A stretch of DNA of 64,000 bases from Polynucleobacter sp. MWH-UH25E (GTDB lineage: Bacteria; Pseudomonadota; Gammaproteobacteria; Burkholderiales; Burkholderiaceae), in NCBI RefSeq assembly GCF_018687095.1, contig NZ_CP061286.1, positions 434,001 through 498,000 of the forward strand, in the 5' to 3' direction. The stretch's first letter is position 1, and every line of letters begins with the position of its first letter. The notes under the pieces are model-generated. The model was not told the origin of the DNA and searched no databases. It was given only the letters and a program-made list of their open reading frames with translations. This document shows positions 54,956-63,403 of this stretch, piece by piece. Made by a program: the position numbers and the translations under genes.

Positions 54956-55876
54956 ATGACAACAGGATACATAACACATCCCGATTTTCTGAAACACGAG
55001 ATGGGTAGTCATCACCCTGAATGTCCAGAGCGTATTCAGGCGATCAATGATCAGATGATCCGTAGTGGCATCGATCATTTCCTGCATCACTTGGATGCCC
55101 CATTGGCTAGTGAGGATCAACTCGAGTTGGTGCATAGCCCAGACCATATTGCCTTTGTAAAAGAGCAAGCGCCGCAGAGTGGGTATGCCATGCTTGATGG
55201 CGACACCATCATGAACCCCCACACTTGGCAAGCGGCGCTGAGAGCAGCGGGCGCTGCCATTGCAGGGGTTGATGCGGTAATGAAGGGCGAAGTTGAAAAT
55301 GTATTTTGCGCAGTAAGACCCCCAGGTCATCACGCAGAGCCCACTCGTTCAATGGGTTTTTGTCTCTTTGATAATGTTGCCATTGCCTCACGATATGCGA
55401 TGGAGACTTATGGAATTGAGCGTGTAGCGATTATTGACTTTGATGTGCATCACGGCAATGGCACTGAAGCGGCATTCTTCAATGATCCAAGTGTGTTGAT
55501 GTGCAGTATTTTTCAGCATCCGTTTTATCCCTACAGTGGTCTCGATCATGCGAATAACATGGTCAATGTGCCCCTGCCTGCTGCCACTCGTGGCGATGTG
55601 GTGCGCTCAGTAGTAGAGGAAAAGTGGTTGCCGGCATTACGTAATTTTGAGCCACAGTTAATCGTCATTTCCGCTGGTTTTGATGCGCATCGCGAAGATG
55701 ATTTGGGCCAGATGGGATTGGTAGAAGACGATTATGTGTGGATCACTAAGCGCTTAAAAGAAGTTGCGCATGAGTTTGCCAATGATCGCATCGTAAGTTG
55801 CTTGGAGGGCGGTTACAACTTATCTGCATTAGGTCGCAGTGTTGTAGCTCACGTAAAAGCATTGGCTGATATTTAA
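54956..55876 (+). CDS. histone deacetylase family (AcuC-like) Zn-dependent deacetylase
   Basis: 306 residues with HDAC-fold motifs: GSHHPECPERIQAIND, RPPGHHAEPTRSMGFCLFDNVAIA (tandem His), VAIIDFDVHHGNGTEAAFF (zinc D and H) and ISAGFDAHREDDLGQMG (third zinc Asp). All catalytic and zinc residues are present. Bacterial members are deacetylases of acetyl-lysine or acylpolyamines; its place 55 bp before an acyl-CoA synthetase gene recalls AcuC acting on acetyl-CoA synthetase, which is inference. Confidence 0.93.
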   Translation: MTTGYITHPDFLKHEMGSHHPECPERIQAINDQMIRSGIDHFLHHLDAPLASEDQLELVHSPDHIAFVKEQAPQSGYAMLDGDTIMNPHTWQAALRAAGAAIAGVDAVMKGEVENVFCAVRPPGHHAEPTRSMGFCLFDNVAIASRYAMETYGIERVAIIDFDVHHGNGTEAAFFNDPSVLMCSIFQHPFYPYSGLDHANNMVNVPLPAATRGDVVRSVVEEKWLPALRNFEPQLIVISAGFDAHREDDLGQMGLVEDDYVWITKRLKEVAHEFANDRIVSCLEGGYNLSALGRSVVAHVKALADI

Positions 55877-55931
55877 AAGAGCAAAAGCAAAAGTTAAGAA
55901 GAACAAATACAACCGTTATTGAAAGTAAAAG

Positions 55932-57584
55932 ATGGCAAATATTTATGAACAGGGTCTAGAGCGTAATTCAGCGAATTACACACCGATTACTCCACTGTTG
56001 TTCTTAGAAAGATCGGCGGAGATCTATCCCAAAAAAGTAGCTATCGTGCATGGCAAGCTACGCCAGACTTGGGCGCAGACCTATGATCGTTGCCGTCGCT
56101 TAGCAAGTGCCTTGCAAAAGCATGGCGTTGGACTTGGCGATACCGTTGCCGTCATGCTCCCCAATACCCCTCCTATGGTGGAGGCGCACTTTGGTATTCC
56201 GATGGCTGGGGCGGTATTGAATGCCTTAAATACCCGCTTAGACCCAGAGTCTGTTGCCTTCATGCTTAATCACGGTGAAGCCAAGGTAGTAATCGTCGAC
56301 CCAGAATTCTCTGGGGTCATGAAAAAAGCGCTTGAGATTGCTAAGAAAGATAGCGGTCGCGACTTCTTGGTAATTGATGTGGAAGAGAAAGAATTTGATG
56401 TGCCTGGTGAGAAGCTGGGTAAATTAACTTATGAGCAATTGCTGGCTGAAGGTGATCCGCAATTTGCATGGCAAGTGCCTGAAGATGAATGGCAAGCGAT
56501 TTGCTTAAATTACACCTCTGGCACTACCGGTAATCCAAAGGGTGTGGTGTATCACCACCGTGGCGCAGCGATTAATGCTGTATCGAATGTCTTGGACTGG
56601 GATATCAATAAGCATCCCGTGTATTTGTGGACACTACCAATGTTCCATTGCAATGGCTGGTGTTTCCCATGGACGATTGCTGCACGCGCGGGTATTAACG
56701 TCTGTTTACGTCGTGTAGATGCGCAACATATTTTTGCTGCTATCAAAGAACACGGTGTAACGCACTACTGTGCGGCACCGATTGTGCATAACTTGCTGGT
56801 GAATGCCCCCGACGAGCTCAAGGCAGGTGTGCCTGCGGGCGTAAAGGGTTTGATTGCAGGGGCCGCACCTCCCGCATCCATTATTGAAGGCATGGAAAAG
56901 TTGGGCTTCGATTTAACTCACGTATATGGCTTAACCGAAGTGTATGGTCCTGCTGCAGTTTGTGTGAAGCAGGATGAGTGGGACGACATGGATATTGGTG
57001 AGCGCGCTCGTTTGAACGCGCGTCAAGGTGTGCGTTATCACATGCAACAAGCAATTGATGTTTTGGATCCAGAAACAATGAGGCCTGTTCCCGCTGATGG
57101 TGAAACCATGGGCGAGATTATGTTCAAGGGCAATATCGCCATGAAGGGCTACCTTAAGAATGAAAAAGCCACCAAAGAAGCATTCGAGGGTGGCTGGTTC
57201 CATTCGGGGGATTTAGCGGTAAAGAATCCAGACGGTTACGTCAAGATTAAAGACCGCAGTAAAGACATTATTATTTCTGGTGGTGAGAATATTTCCTCAA
57301 TTGAAGTGGAAGATGTTCTTTATCGTCACCCAGCAGTCATCGCTGCGGCGGTAGTGGCTAAGCCGGATCCAAAGTGGGGCGAGACTCCTTGCGCTTTCTT
57401 GGAAGTTAAGCCTGGAGTTGACGTAACGCCTGCTGACATCATTGCCCACTGCAAGCAACATTTGGCGGGCTTTAAGGTTCCTAAGGCGATCGTGTTTGGG
57501 GAGTTGCCAAAGACATCGACAGGAAAAATTCAGAAGTTTGAATTGCGTAAGCAGGCTGGTTCTGCGGCTGCAATTGATGTCTAG
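55932..57584 (+). CDS. acyl-CoA synthetase (AMP-forming), DmdB/medium-chain type
   Basis: 550 residues of the ANL superfamily: P-loop LNYTSGTTGNPKGVVYHHRG, HVYGLTEVYGP, WFHSGDLAVKNPDGYVKIKDRSKDIIISGGENISS and the catalytic lysine in TSTGKIQKFELR. It activates a carboxylic acid to its CoA thioester through an acyl-adenylate. The sequence style matches the group holding short/medium-chain and 3-methylmercaptopropionate-CoA ligases. Followed by its own terminator, then etfBA. Confidence 0.93.
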   Translation: MANIYEQGLERNSANYTPITPLLFLERSAEIYPKKVAIVHGKLRQTWAQTYDRCRRLASALQKHGVGLGDTVAVMLPNTPPMVEAHFGIPMAGAVLNALNTRLDPESVAFMLNHGEAKVVIVDPEFSGVMKKALEIAKKDSGRDFLVIDVEEKEFDVPGEKLGKLTYEQLLAEGDPQFAWQVPEDEWQAICLNYTSGTTGNPKGVVYHHRGAAINAVSNVLDWDINKHPVYLWTLPMFHCNGWCFPWTIAARAGINVCLRRVDAQHIFAAIKEHGVTHYCAAPIVHNLLVNAPDELKAGVPAGVKGLIAGAAPPASIIEGMEKLGFDLTHVYGLTEVYGPAAVCVKQDEWDDMDIGERARLNARQGVRYHMQQAIDVLDPETMRPVPADGETMGEIMFKGNIAMKGYLKNEKATKEAFEGGWFHSGDLAVKNPDGYVKIKDRSKDIIISGGENISSIEVEDVLYRHPAVIAAAVVAKPDPKWGETPCAFLEVKPGVDVTPADIIAHCKQHLAGFKVPKAIVFGELPKTSTGKIQKFELRKQAGSAAAIDV

Positions 57585-57593
57585 TTTGCGATG

Positions 57594-57628
57594 ATGGGGG
57601 CGTTAAAATATGGATTACCCCCATTTTT
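57594..57628 (+). terminator. terminator-like hairpin after the acyl-CoA synthetase gene
   Basis: 7-bp stem ATGGGGG / CCCCCAT with a long 17-nt loop, followed by five T residues, 10 bp after the stop. Confidence 0.7.
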
Positions 57629-57681
57629 AAGCAAATATTCTGTTTGGTTTAGTTAGTAGTCATTAAGGATTGTGAATTCAG

Positions 57682-58431
57682 ATGAAAATCTTAGTAGCTG
57701 TTAAGCGTGTAGTGGATTACAACGTCAAGGTACGTGTGAAGTCCGATAACTCTGGTGTCGACATCGCCAACGTCAAAATGAGCATGAACCCCTTTGATGA
57801 GATCGCGGTTGAAGAAGCTGTCAGACTCAAAGAAGCTGGTGTAGCAACTGAGGTGGTAGTGGTCACTGCAGGTGTTACCCAGTGCCAAGAAACTCTCCGT
57901 ACTGCTTTAGCTATTGGTGCAGACCGTGCTATTTTGGTAGAGACCGATGCAGAGTTACAGCCTTTAGCGGTAGCCAAGATTCTCAAAGCACTCTCAGAAA
58001 AAGAGCAAGCTCAAATCATTATCTTGGGCAAACAAGCGATTGATGACGATAGCAATCAAACTGGCCAGATGTTGGCTAGCTTGATGGATATTCCACAAGC
58101 AACATTTGCATCTAAAGTAGTGGTTGCCGACGGTAAGGCGACGGTAACTCGTGAGGTTGATGGTGGATTAGAAACGATTGCGCTCTCATTGCCAGCAGTC
58201 ATTACCACTGACTTGCGTTTGAACGAACCACGTTATGTGACATTGCCAAATATCATGAAGGCCAAGAAAAAAACCATTGATACGATTACCCCAGATAGCT
58301 TGGGTGTCGATATCGCCCCACGTCTGAAAACGATCAAAGTGGAAGAGCCACCTAAGCGCAGCGCGGGTGTCATGGTTGCGGATGTAGCTGCTCTTGTTGA
58401 AAAACTCAAAAATGAAGCGAAGGTGATTTAA
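57682..58431 (+). CDS. etfB: electron transfer flavoprotein subunit beta
   Basis: 249 residues: [20 protein letters not shown] start, [20 protein letters not shown] and the AMP-binding [18 protein letters not shown] motif, then the recognition-loop stretch [19 protein letters not shown]. Works with EtfA to take electrons from acyl-CoA dehydrogenases to ETF-ubiquinone oxidoreductase. etfA starts on the base after its stop. Confidence 0.98.
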   Translation: MKILVAVKRVVDYNVKVRVKSDNSGVDIANVKMSMNPFDEIAVEEAVRLKEAGVATEVVVVTAGVTQCQETLRTALAIGADRAILVETDAELQPLAVAKILKALSEKEQAQIIILGKQAIDDDSNQTGQMLASLMDIPQATFASKVVVADGKATVTREVDGGLETIALSLPAVITTDLRLNEPRYVTLPNIMKAKKKTIDTITPDSLGVDIAPRLKTIKVEEPPKRSAGVMVADVAALVEKLKNEAKVI

Positions 58432-59367
58432 ATGGCTGCACTCGTTATTGCTGAACACGATAATCAATCTTTAAAAGCTGCCACTTTAAATGCGGTTGCC
58501 GCTGCTTTGCAGTGCTCCCCAGAAGTGGATTTATTGGTTGCAGGTTGCGGTGCTGATGCTGCAGCTAGCGCTGCAGCGCAAATTGCTGGTGTGCGTAAGG
58601 TAATTCAAATTGATGCAGCTAATTTGGCTGATCAATTGGCCGAGCCTTTAGCTGCGCAAATTCTTTCTGTAGCCAAAAACTATAGCCATGTATTAGCACC
58701 TGCAACCGCCAATGGTAAGAATGTTTTGCCACGCGTTGCGGCTAAGCTTGATGTCGCTCAGTTATCCGACATTACTAAAGTAGTCTCACCTGATACATTT
58801 GAGCGTCCAATCTACGCTGGTAACGCCATTGCGACCGTACAAAGCACTGATCCCATCAAAGTAATTACTGTGCGTACCACTGGTTTTGATCCAGTGGCAG
58901 CTACCGGTGGATCTGCCGCTGTTGAAAAAGCAACAGCGGCTGATAGTCAATCTTCCTCATCTTTTGTAGGTCGTGAGCTTACGAAGTCTGATCGTCCTGA
59001 ATTGACTGCTGCCAAGATCATTGTGTCTGGTGGTCGTGGCTTAGGCTCTGGCGAGAAGTATGAAGAGTTGATCGTACCTTTGGCAGATAAGTTAGGTGCT
59101 GCATTGGGCGCTTCACGTGCTGCGGTTGATGCAGGCTATGTACCGAATGACTACCAAGTTGGTCAAACTGGCAAGATTGTTGCGCCACAGCTCTATGTAG
59201 CTGTTGGTATCTCTGGTGCGATTCAGCACTTGGCGGGTATGAAAGACTCCAAAGTGATAGTAGCTATTAACAAAGATCCAGAAGCGCCAATCTTTGGTGT
59301 TGCCGATTATGGTTTGGTGGCTGATCTCTTTACTGCTGTGCCTGAACTGACAAAGGCGCTTTCGTAA
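58432..59367 (+). CDS. etfA: electron transfer flavoprotein subunit alpha
   Basis: 311 residues. The C-terminal FAD-binding domain is clear: [57 protein letters not shown] and [20 protein letters not shown]. Forms ETF with EtfB. Its stop is 33 bp before the acyl-CoA dehydrogenase gene, its likely electron donor. Confidence 0.98.
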   Translation: MAALVIAEHDNQSLKAATLNAVAAALQCSPEVDLLVAGCGADAAASAAAQIAGVRKVIQIDAANLADQLAEPLAAQILSVAKNYSHVLAPATANGKNVLPRVAAKLDVAQLSDITKVVSPDTFERPIYAGNAIATVQSTDPIKVITVRTTGFDPVAATGGSAAVEKATAADSQSSSSFVGRELTKSDRPELTAAKIIVSGGRGLGSGEKYEELIVPLADKLGAALGASRAAVDAGYVPNDYQVGQTGKIVAPQLYVAVGISGAIQHLAGMKDSKVIVAINKDPEAPIFGVADYGLVADLFTAVPELTKALS

Positions 59368-59400
59368 TTTTGTAACTGATTTGAATCAATAGGAGTTGTA

Positions 59401-61188
59401 ATGCCATACGTAGCCCCTGTAAAAGACATGTTGTTTGTGATGAACGAGTTAGCGGGGCTATCTGAAGTTGTGGCTTACCCATCCTACGCTGAAGCGGGTG
59501 CTGATGTTGATTTAGCACCAGCGATTTTGGAAGAATCGGCAAAGTTCAATCAAGATGTTGTTGCACCACTCAATTGGCCGGGTGATCAAAATCCAAGTTC
59601 TTTGAAGGATGGCGTTGTCACTACCACGCCTGGCTTTAAGGATGCATTTGAGCAGTTCGCTGCAGCGGGCTGGCAGGGTGTAGTTCATCCTGCTGAGTTT
59701 GGTGGTCAAGGCTTACCAAAACTCATCGCCACCGCTTGCTTTGAAATGGTTCACTCGGCAAGCTTGTCTTTTGCCTTGTGCCCTATGTTGACTGATGGCG
59801 CGATTGAGGCTTTGTTAACTGCTGCTAGCCCAGAACTTCAAGAACGTTATGTTCCTAACATGATCTCAGGCGAGTGGACGGGCTCAATGTGTTTGACAGA
59901 GCCACAAGCGGGATCAGACTTATCAATGGTGCGTGCACGTGCTGTTCCAGAGGGTGATGGCACTTACAAGATATTTGGTACCAAAATCTTTATCACCTAT
60001 GGTGAGCACGATATGGCCAAGAATATTATTCACTTGGTCTTGGCAAGAACGCCGGATGCACCCGAGGGTGTAAAGGGAATTTCACTGTTTGTTGTACCCA
60101 AGTTCTTGGTTAAAGCTGATGGTTCTTTGGGCGAGCGTAATGATGTGCACTGTGTTTCGATTGAGCATAAGTTAGGTATTAAAGCCAGCCCAACAGCAGT
60201 ATTGCAATTTGGTGATCACGGCGGCGCCGTTGGTTACTTAGTTGGCGAAGAGAATCGCGGACTTGAGTACATGTTTGTCATGATGAATGCTGCCCGCTTC
60301 GCGGTTGGTATGCAAGGTATTGCGGTAGCTGAACGTGCCTATCAAAAGGCGGTTCAGTATGCTAAAGACCGAGTGCAAAGTCGTGATCTAGCTGGATCAG
60401 CTGGTCCTGTGGCGATTATTCATCAGCCTGACGTTAAGCGCATGCTGATGACGATGCGCGCTTACACAGAGGCAGCTCGTGCATTAGCGTATTACGCTGC
60501 AGCTGCATACGATGCGCAACATGCTGCACCCGATGACGCGGCACGTAAATCAAATCAAGCTTTATATGAATTCTTAGTACCGATTGTGAAGGGCTTCTCA
60601 ACCGAGATGTCGATTGAGGTCGCAAGCTTGGGTGTTCAAGTGCATGGAGGTATGGGCTTCATTGAAGAGACTGGCGCCGCTCAACACTATCGTGATGCGC
60701 GTATCTTGACAATTTACGAAGGTACAACTGCGATTCAGGCAAACGACTTAATTGGCCGTAAGACTGTGCGTGATGGCGGTGCTACTGCCAAGATATTCTC
60801 GGAAAAGATTGCGGAAACTGAAAAAGAGTTAGCGGCTAGTGGCAGCGCGGATGCCAAAGCAGCGTTAAAGCAATTATCAATTGGCCGTGCCGCATTTGAT
60901 GAGGCGGTTGCTTATATCTTGGCCAATGTAAAAACAAATACCAAAGCGGTGTATGCAGGTAGCTGCGCTTATTTACGTTTAGCTGGTTTGGTTCTCGGTG
61001 CTTGGCAAATGGCTCGCGGCTTGTTAGCTGCCGAACGTTTGCGTAACAGTGATCCTACTTTCTATAACACCAAGATTGCAACCGCTCGATTCTTTATCGA
61101 GAACTTATTGCCTCAAGCCCAGGGCTTGGCGACATCGATTGTTGAAGGTGGCTATTCTGCTAATGCTTTAGAGGTAGAGCACTTCTAA
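59401..61188 (+). CDS. long acyl-CoA dehydrogenase (DmdC/FadE-like, with C-terminal extension)
   Basis: 595 residues, longer than the classical 380-residue enzymes because of a C-terminal ACAD_C-type domain. Start MPYVAPVKDMLFVMNELAGL is shared with the AidB/DmdC-like long group. The FAD/substrate motifs are GSMCLTEPQAGSDLSMVRARA, GVQVHGGMGFIEETGAAQHYRD and the IYEGTTAIQANDLIGRKTV segment with the catalytic Glu. Oxidises an acyl-CoA and passes electrons to the adjacent EtfAB. Fatty acyl or methylmercaptopropionyl substrates are both possible. Confidence 0.93.
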   Translation: MPYVAPVKDMLFVMNELAGLSEVVAYPSYAEAGADVDLAPAILEESAKFNQDVVAPLNWPGDQNPSSLKDGVVTTTPGFKDAFEQFAAAGWQGVVHPAEFGGQGLPKLIATACFEMVHSASLSFALCPMLTDGAIEALLTAASPELQERYVPNMISGEWTGSMCLTEPQAGSDLSMVRARAVPEGDGTYKIFGTKIFITYGEHDMAKNIIHLVLARTPDAPEGVKGISLFVVPKFLVKADGSLGERNDVHCVSIEHKLGIKASPTAVLQFGDHGGAVGYLVGEENRGLEYMFVMMNAARFAVGMQGIAVAERAYQKAVQYAKDRVQSRDLAGSAGPVAIIHQPDVKRMLMTMRAYTEAARALAYYAAAAYDAQHAAPDDAARKSNQALYEFLVPIVKGFSTEMSIEVASLGVQVHGGMGFIEETGAAQHYRDARILTIYEGTTAIQANDLIGRKTVRDGGATAKIFSEKIAETEKELAASGSADAKAALKQLSIGRAAFDEAVAYILANVKTNTKAVYAGSCAYLRLAGLVLGAWQMARGLLAAERLRNSDPTFYNTKIATARFFIENLLPQAQGLATSIVEGGYSANALEVEHF

Positions 61189-61211
61189 TCTGAAAATTTA
61201 GCAAGCAATCT

Positions 61212-61245
61212 AAAAGCTATCCGCAATTATTGGGATAGCTTTTTT
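61212..61245. terminator. bidirectional intrinsic terminator after the acyl-CoA dehydrogenase gene
   Basis: 11-bp stem AAAAGCTATCC / GGATAGCTTTT and six T residues. The stem overlaps the last codons of the convergent minus-strand gene. Confidence 0.9.
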
Positions 61246-61673
61246 GCTTCATAGATTTGAGAGATAAAGAATTGCTCAAATGCGACCGCTAGAAATGTCA
61301 TCATGATGCCGGCACCAAACACCAGTGAGAAAATGACTGTCAATACCACTAGCCAGCCAGATTGATTACGCTCATGCTCAGCAATGCCGGGATTAAATTG
61401 AGCATCCCACTTTTCATCTGGACGTAATCCAAAGGTAATCGTCGTTAGCCAGCTTGCCTCTAGAGCAATGAAACCAAACGTCAGCAGTATCCAGCCTGGC
61501 GCTGAATGAAAGTGTGCGTCTTTAAGTAAAGACCAACCAATAATCCCGCCGAACGTTGCGAGTAATTGTGACCAACCCCAAAAAGATTTAAGACCAAGCA
61601 AATAGAAACAGTTAAAGCCGCTGCCTGGAAAAAATAATCCGAGTGCGCAAAAAATGAGTTTGGATTTTTTCAT
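61227..61673 (-). CDS. small membrane protein, TM2-domain-like
   Basis: 148 residues with about four hydrophobic segments (residues 8-25, 30-48, 58-78, 108-135) and little else recognisable. The opening LFFPGSGFNCFYLLGLKSFWGWSQLLATFGGIIGW resembles a TM2 domain (Gly-rich helix, then F-Y-L-G-x-x motif and a second helix), though the usual HRFY is replaced by NCFY. Function unknown. Its 3' end lies in the arm of the terminator shared with the acyl-CoA dehydrogenase gene. Single-gene unit, 35 bp downstream of the META-domain gene. Confidence 0.8.
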   Translation of the reverse strand: MKKSKLIFCALGLFFPGSGFNCFYLLGLKSFWGWSQLLATFGGIIGWSLLKDAHFHSAPGWILLTFGFIALEASWLTTITFGLRPDEKWDAQFNPGIAEHERNQSGWLVVLTVIFSLVFGAGIMMTFLAVAFEQFFISQIYEAKKLSQ

Positions 61674-61708
61674 AGCAATTGAGTCTTATGAGTCTTAAAT
61701 AGTTTGGA

Positions 61709-62248
61709 TTATTTGTTTGTGGGTTGTGTAGATTGGCGTTGAATAAAACTTAATACTTCGCGATCATTGCCAACCATGAGCAATTGATCGCCATTGCGAA
61801 TGATGCTGCGGTAGTCATTGAGTTGATATAAAAAGTCATTCTCTAATTCCATGCGCTGGGGAGCGCAGGCCATCTTAGTGCTGGTAATTTTGCTCAAGCT
61901 AAATCCACGTGAATCTTCATCCAGTTCTGCAGTAAAGCGATTGCAGCCTGTTGATCCGCTGATGCGTTGCCCATTGGTATCAAAAGTGATTTGGATGGGG
62001 TTGCTAGCCTCTCCTTGCGGAATCTGACGGGCTCGCACCTCACCTTTGCTATTTGGGGGTAGGTTCCAGCGAGTGAGCTCCCAGCGGGTATTGCGTAGCT
62101 CGCTACTGGGAGGGCTAATTTTCGCCCCGCAAGGTGGAATAACGTTGGCGCAGCCACTGATAAAACCCAGGGTCAGGAGAAAAAAAGCTAGAAAAGGTCT
62201 TTTTGAGGTCTGATTAGTGGGCTGTAAATGGCGCATTTTCTGGGGCAT
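61709..62248 (-). CDS. META domain lipoprotein (HslJ-like)
   Basis: 179 residues. N-terminal hydrophobic segment followed by a lipobox FISGC, so probably an envelope lipoprotein. The META domain covers about residues 48-165 (LRNTRWELTRW, SGSTGCNRFTAEL, KMACAPQRMELENDFLYQL). HslJ-type proteins are linked with stress and drug tolerance; the molecular role is unclear. An in-frame ATG four codons in (62236) is an alternative start. Confidence 0.88.
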   Translation of the reverse strand: MPQKMRHLQPTNQTSKRPFLAFFLLTLGFISGCANVIPPCGAKISPPSSELRNTRWELTRWNLPPNSKGEVRARQIPQGEASNPIQITFDTNGQRISGSTGCNRFTAELDEDSRGFSLSKITSTKMACAPQRMELENDFLYQLNDYRSIIRNGDQLLMVGNDREVLSFIQRQSTQPTNK

Positions 62249-62368
62249 ATTTATATAAGTTATTGTTTTATATAAGAAATTTAATCTAATTTTGCTTCTA
62301 TTCTAATCTTGAAGGCGCTTAAATAGGTGGAAGAAGTGGGGGTTTTCGTCTAGAATATGAGGTTTTCC

Positions 62369-62439
62369 GCATCACCGTACATTTGTTGGTGAGCTGAAGC
62401 CCAAGAATTTGAATAAATTTCATTGGGTTGTAATCAACC
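62369..62439 (+). promoter_or_regulatory. structured rpsP leader with alternative hairpins
   Basis: Within the 222-bp gap before rpsP: hairpin 1 TCACC / GGTGA (62372-62376, 62388-62392, extended by GC/GC around a bulged A); hairpin 2 AGCCCAA / TTGGGTT (62398-62404, 62423-62429, one G-U) with an inner AATTT / AAATT stem; and hairpin 3 GGTTG-TAAT-CAACC (62426-62439), which shares bases with hairpin 2 and cannot form with it. The rest of the gap (62249-62368) shows only AT-rich sequence and a TAGAAT (62351-62356) that could be a -10 box. Leader control of r-protein operons is common; here it is inference. Confidence 0.45.
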
Positions 62440-62470
62440 AGTTTTCATTATTAGATTTTAAGGAATAAGT

Positions 62471-62716
62471 ATGGTCGTCATTCGACTAGCTCGTGGTGGC
62501 TCTAAGAAGCGCCCTTTTTACAGCATCGTTGCTACTGATAAGCGCAACCGTCGTGACTCGAACTTTATCGAGCGTATTGGCTATTTCAATCCAAACGCTG
62601 CGGAATCTGAGCAAGCAATGCGCATTGCTCAAGATCGTTTGACTTATTGGACTGGCGTTGGTGCACAAGTTTCTCCAACAGTAGTTCGTTTAATCAAAAA
62701 CAATCCTGCTGCTTAA
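62471..62716 (+). CDS. rpsP: 30S ribosomal protein S16
   Basis: 81 residues, start [30 protein letters not shown] and the [10 protein letters not shown] segment that mark S16. Assembles into the 30S body. AAGGAATAAGT gives a Shine-Dalgarno before the ATG. First gene of rpsP-rimM-trmD. Confidence 0.99.
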   Translation: MVVIRLARGGSKKRPFYSIVATDKRNRRDSNFIERIGYFNPNAAESEQAMRIAQDRLTYWTGVGAQVSPTVVRLIKNNPAA

Positions 62717-62726
62717 TATTCCTTTG

Positions 62727-62759
62727 CTAAAAACTTCATCATCTTGGTGAAGTTTTTAG
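62727..62759 (+). promoter_or_regulatory. strong hairpin between rpsP and rimM
   Basis: Perfect 12-bp stem CTAAAAACTTCA / TGAAGTTTTTAG with a 9-nt loop, 10 bp after the rpsP stop and about 50 bp before rimM. No T tract follows, so it is not a normal terminator; attenuation, RNase III cleavage or mRNA stabilisation of the rpsP part would fit. Confidence 0.6.
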
Positions 62760-62808
62760 TGATGCATTGGATTAGTAGTTTTATTTTGGGAACGCAGGTG
62801 GCTTACAA

Positions 62809-63387
62809 ATGAGTACACCTTCCCTAAATGATTTAATAGAACTTGGCGCCATCTCTGAGGCGCAAGGTTTACGAGGACAAGTGAAGGTAAGACCTCACTC
62901 ATCAGATCCCGTAGCACTACTTTCTTCTAAAACTGTTTGGCTTTCCTTGATCCCCCGTAGGGATCTGCATGCTACTAGTACTCCCGCGCTAGAGGTGTCT
63001 AAGGCAACCTTGACCGAATACAAGGTAAAGGGTGCGAAGATGCACAGCGGTAATGTCGTAATGACATTGGATGGCGTAGGTGATCGTGATCAGGCGTTGG
63101 CACTAAAAGGCGCACGTATCTTAGTGGCGCGTGATGCATTTCCAAAAGCAGACAAAGATGATTACTACTGGGTTGATTTGATTGGATGTCATGCAATTAA
63201 TTTGCAAAAAGAATCGCTTGGTGAAGTGATTGATGTGACTGAGAATGGAGCTCATGGTGTCATTGCTGTTGGTGATCTTGAAAAAAAAGAAGTTCGATAC
63301 CTTGTACCCTTTGTGAAAGAAGTGGTGCAAAGCGTAGACTTGCCGAATAAGGTCATTACGCTTGATTGGCAATTGGATTGGCGATAG
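62809..63387 (+). CDS. rimM: ribosome maturation factor RimM
   Basis: 192 residues. N-terminal RimM domain starting [22 protein letters not shown]-terminal PRC-barrel from about residue 115 ([42 protein letters not shown]). Assists maturation of the 30S head through S19. 92 bp after rpsP and 16 bp before trmD. Confidence 0.96.
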   Translation: MSTPSLNDLIELGAISEAQGLRGQVKVRPHSSDPVALLSSKTVWLSLIPRRDLHATSTPALEVSKATLTEYKVKGAKMHSGNVVMTLDGVGDRDQALALKGARILVARDAFPKADKDDYYWVDLIGCHAINLQKESLGEVIDVTENGAHGVIAVGDLEKKEVRYLVPFVKEVVQSVDLPNKVITLDWQLDWR

Positions 63388-63403
63388 GTCTTTAGAAAAC
63401 AAT

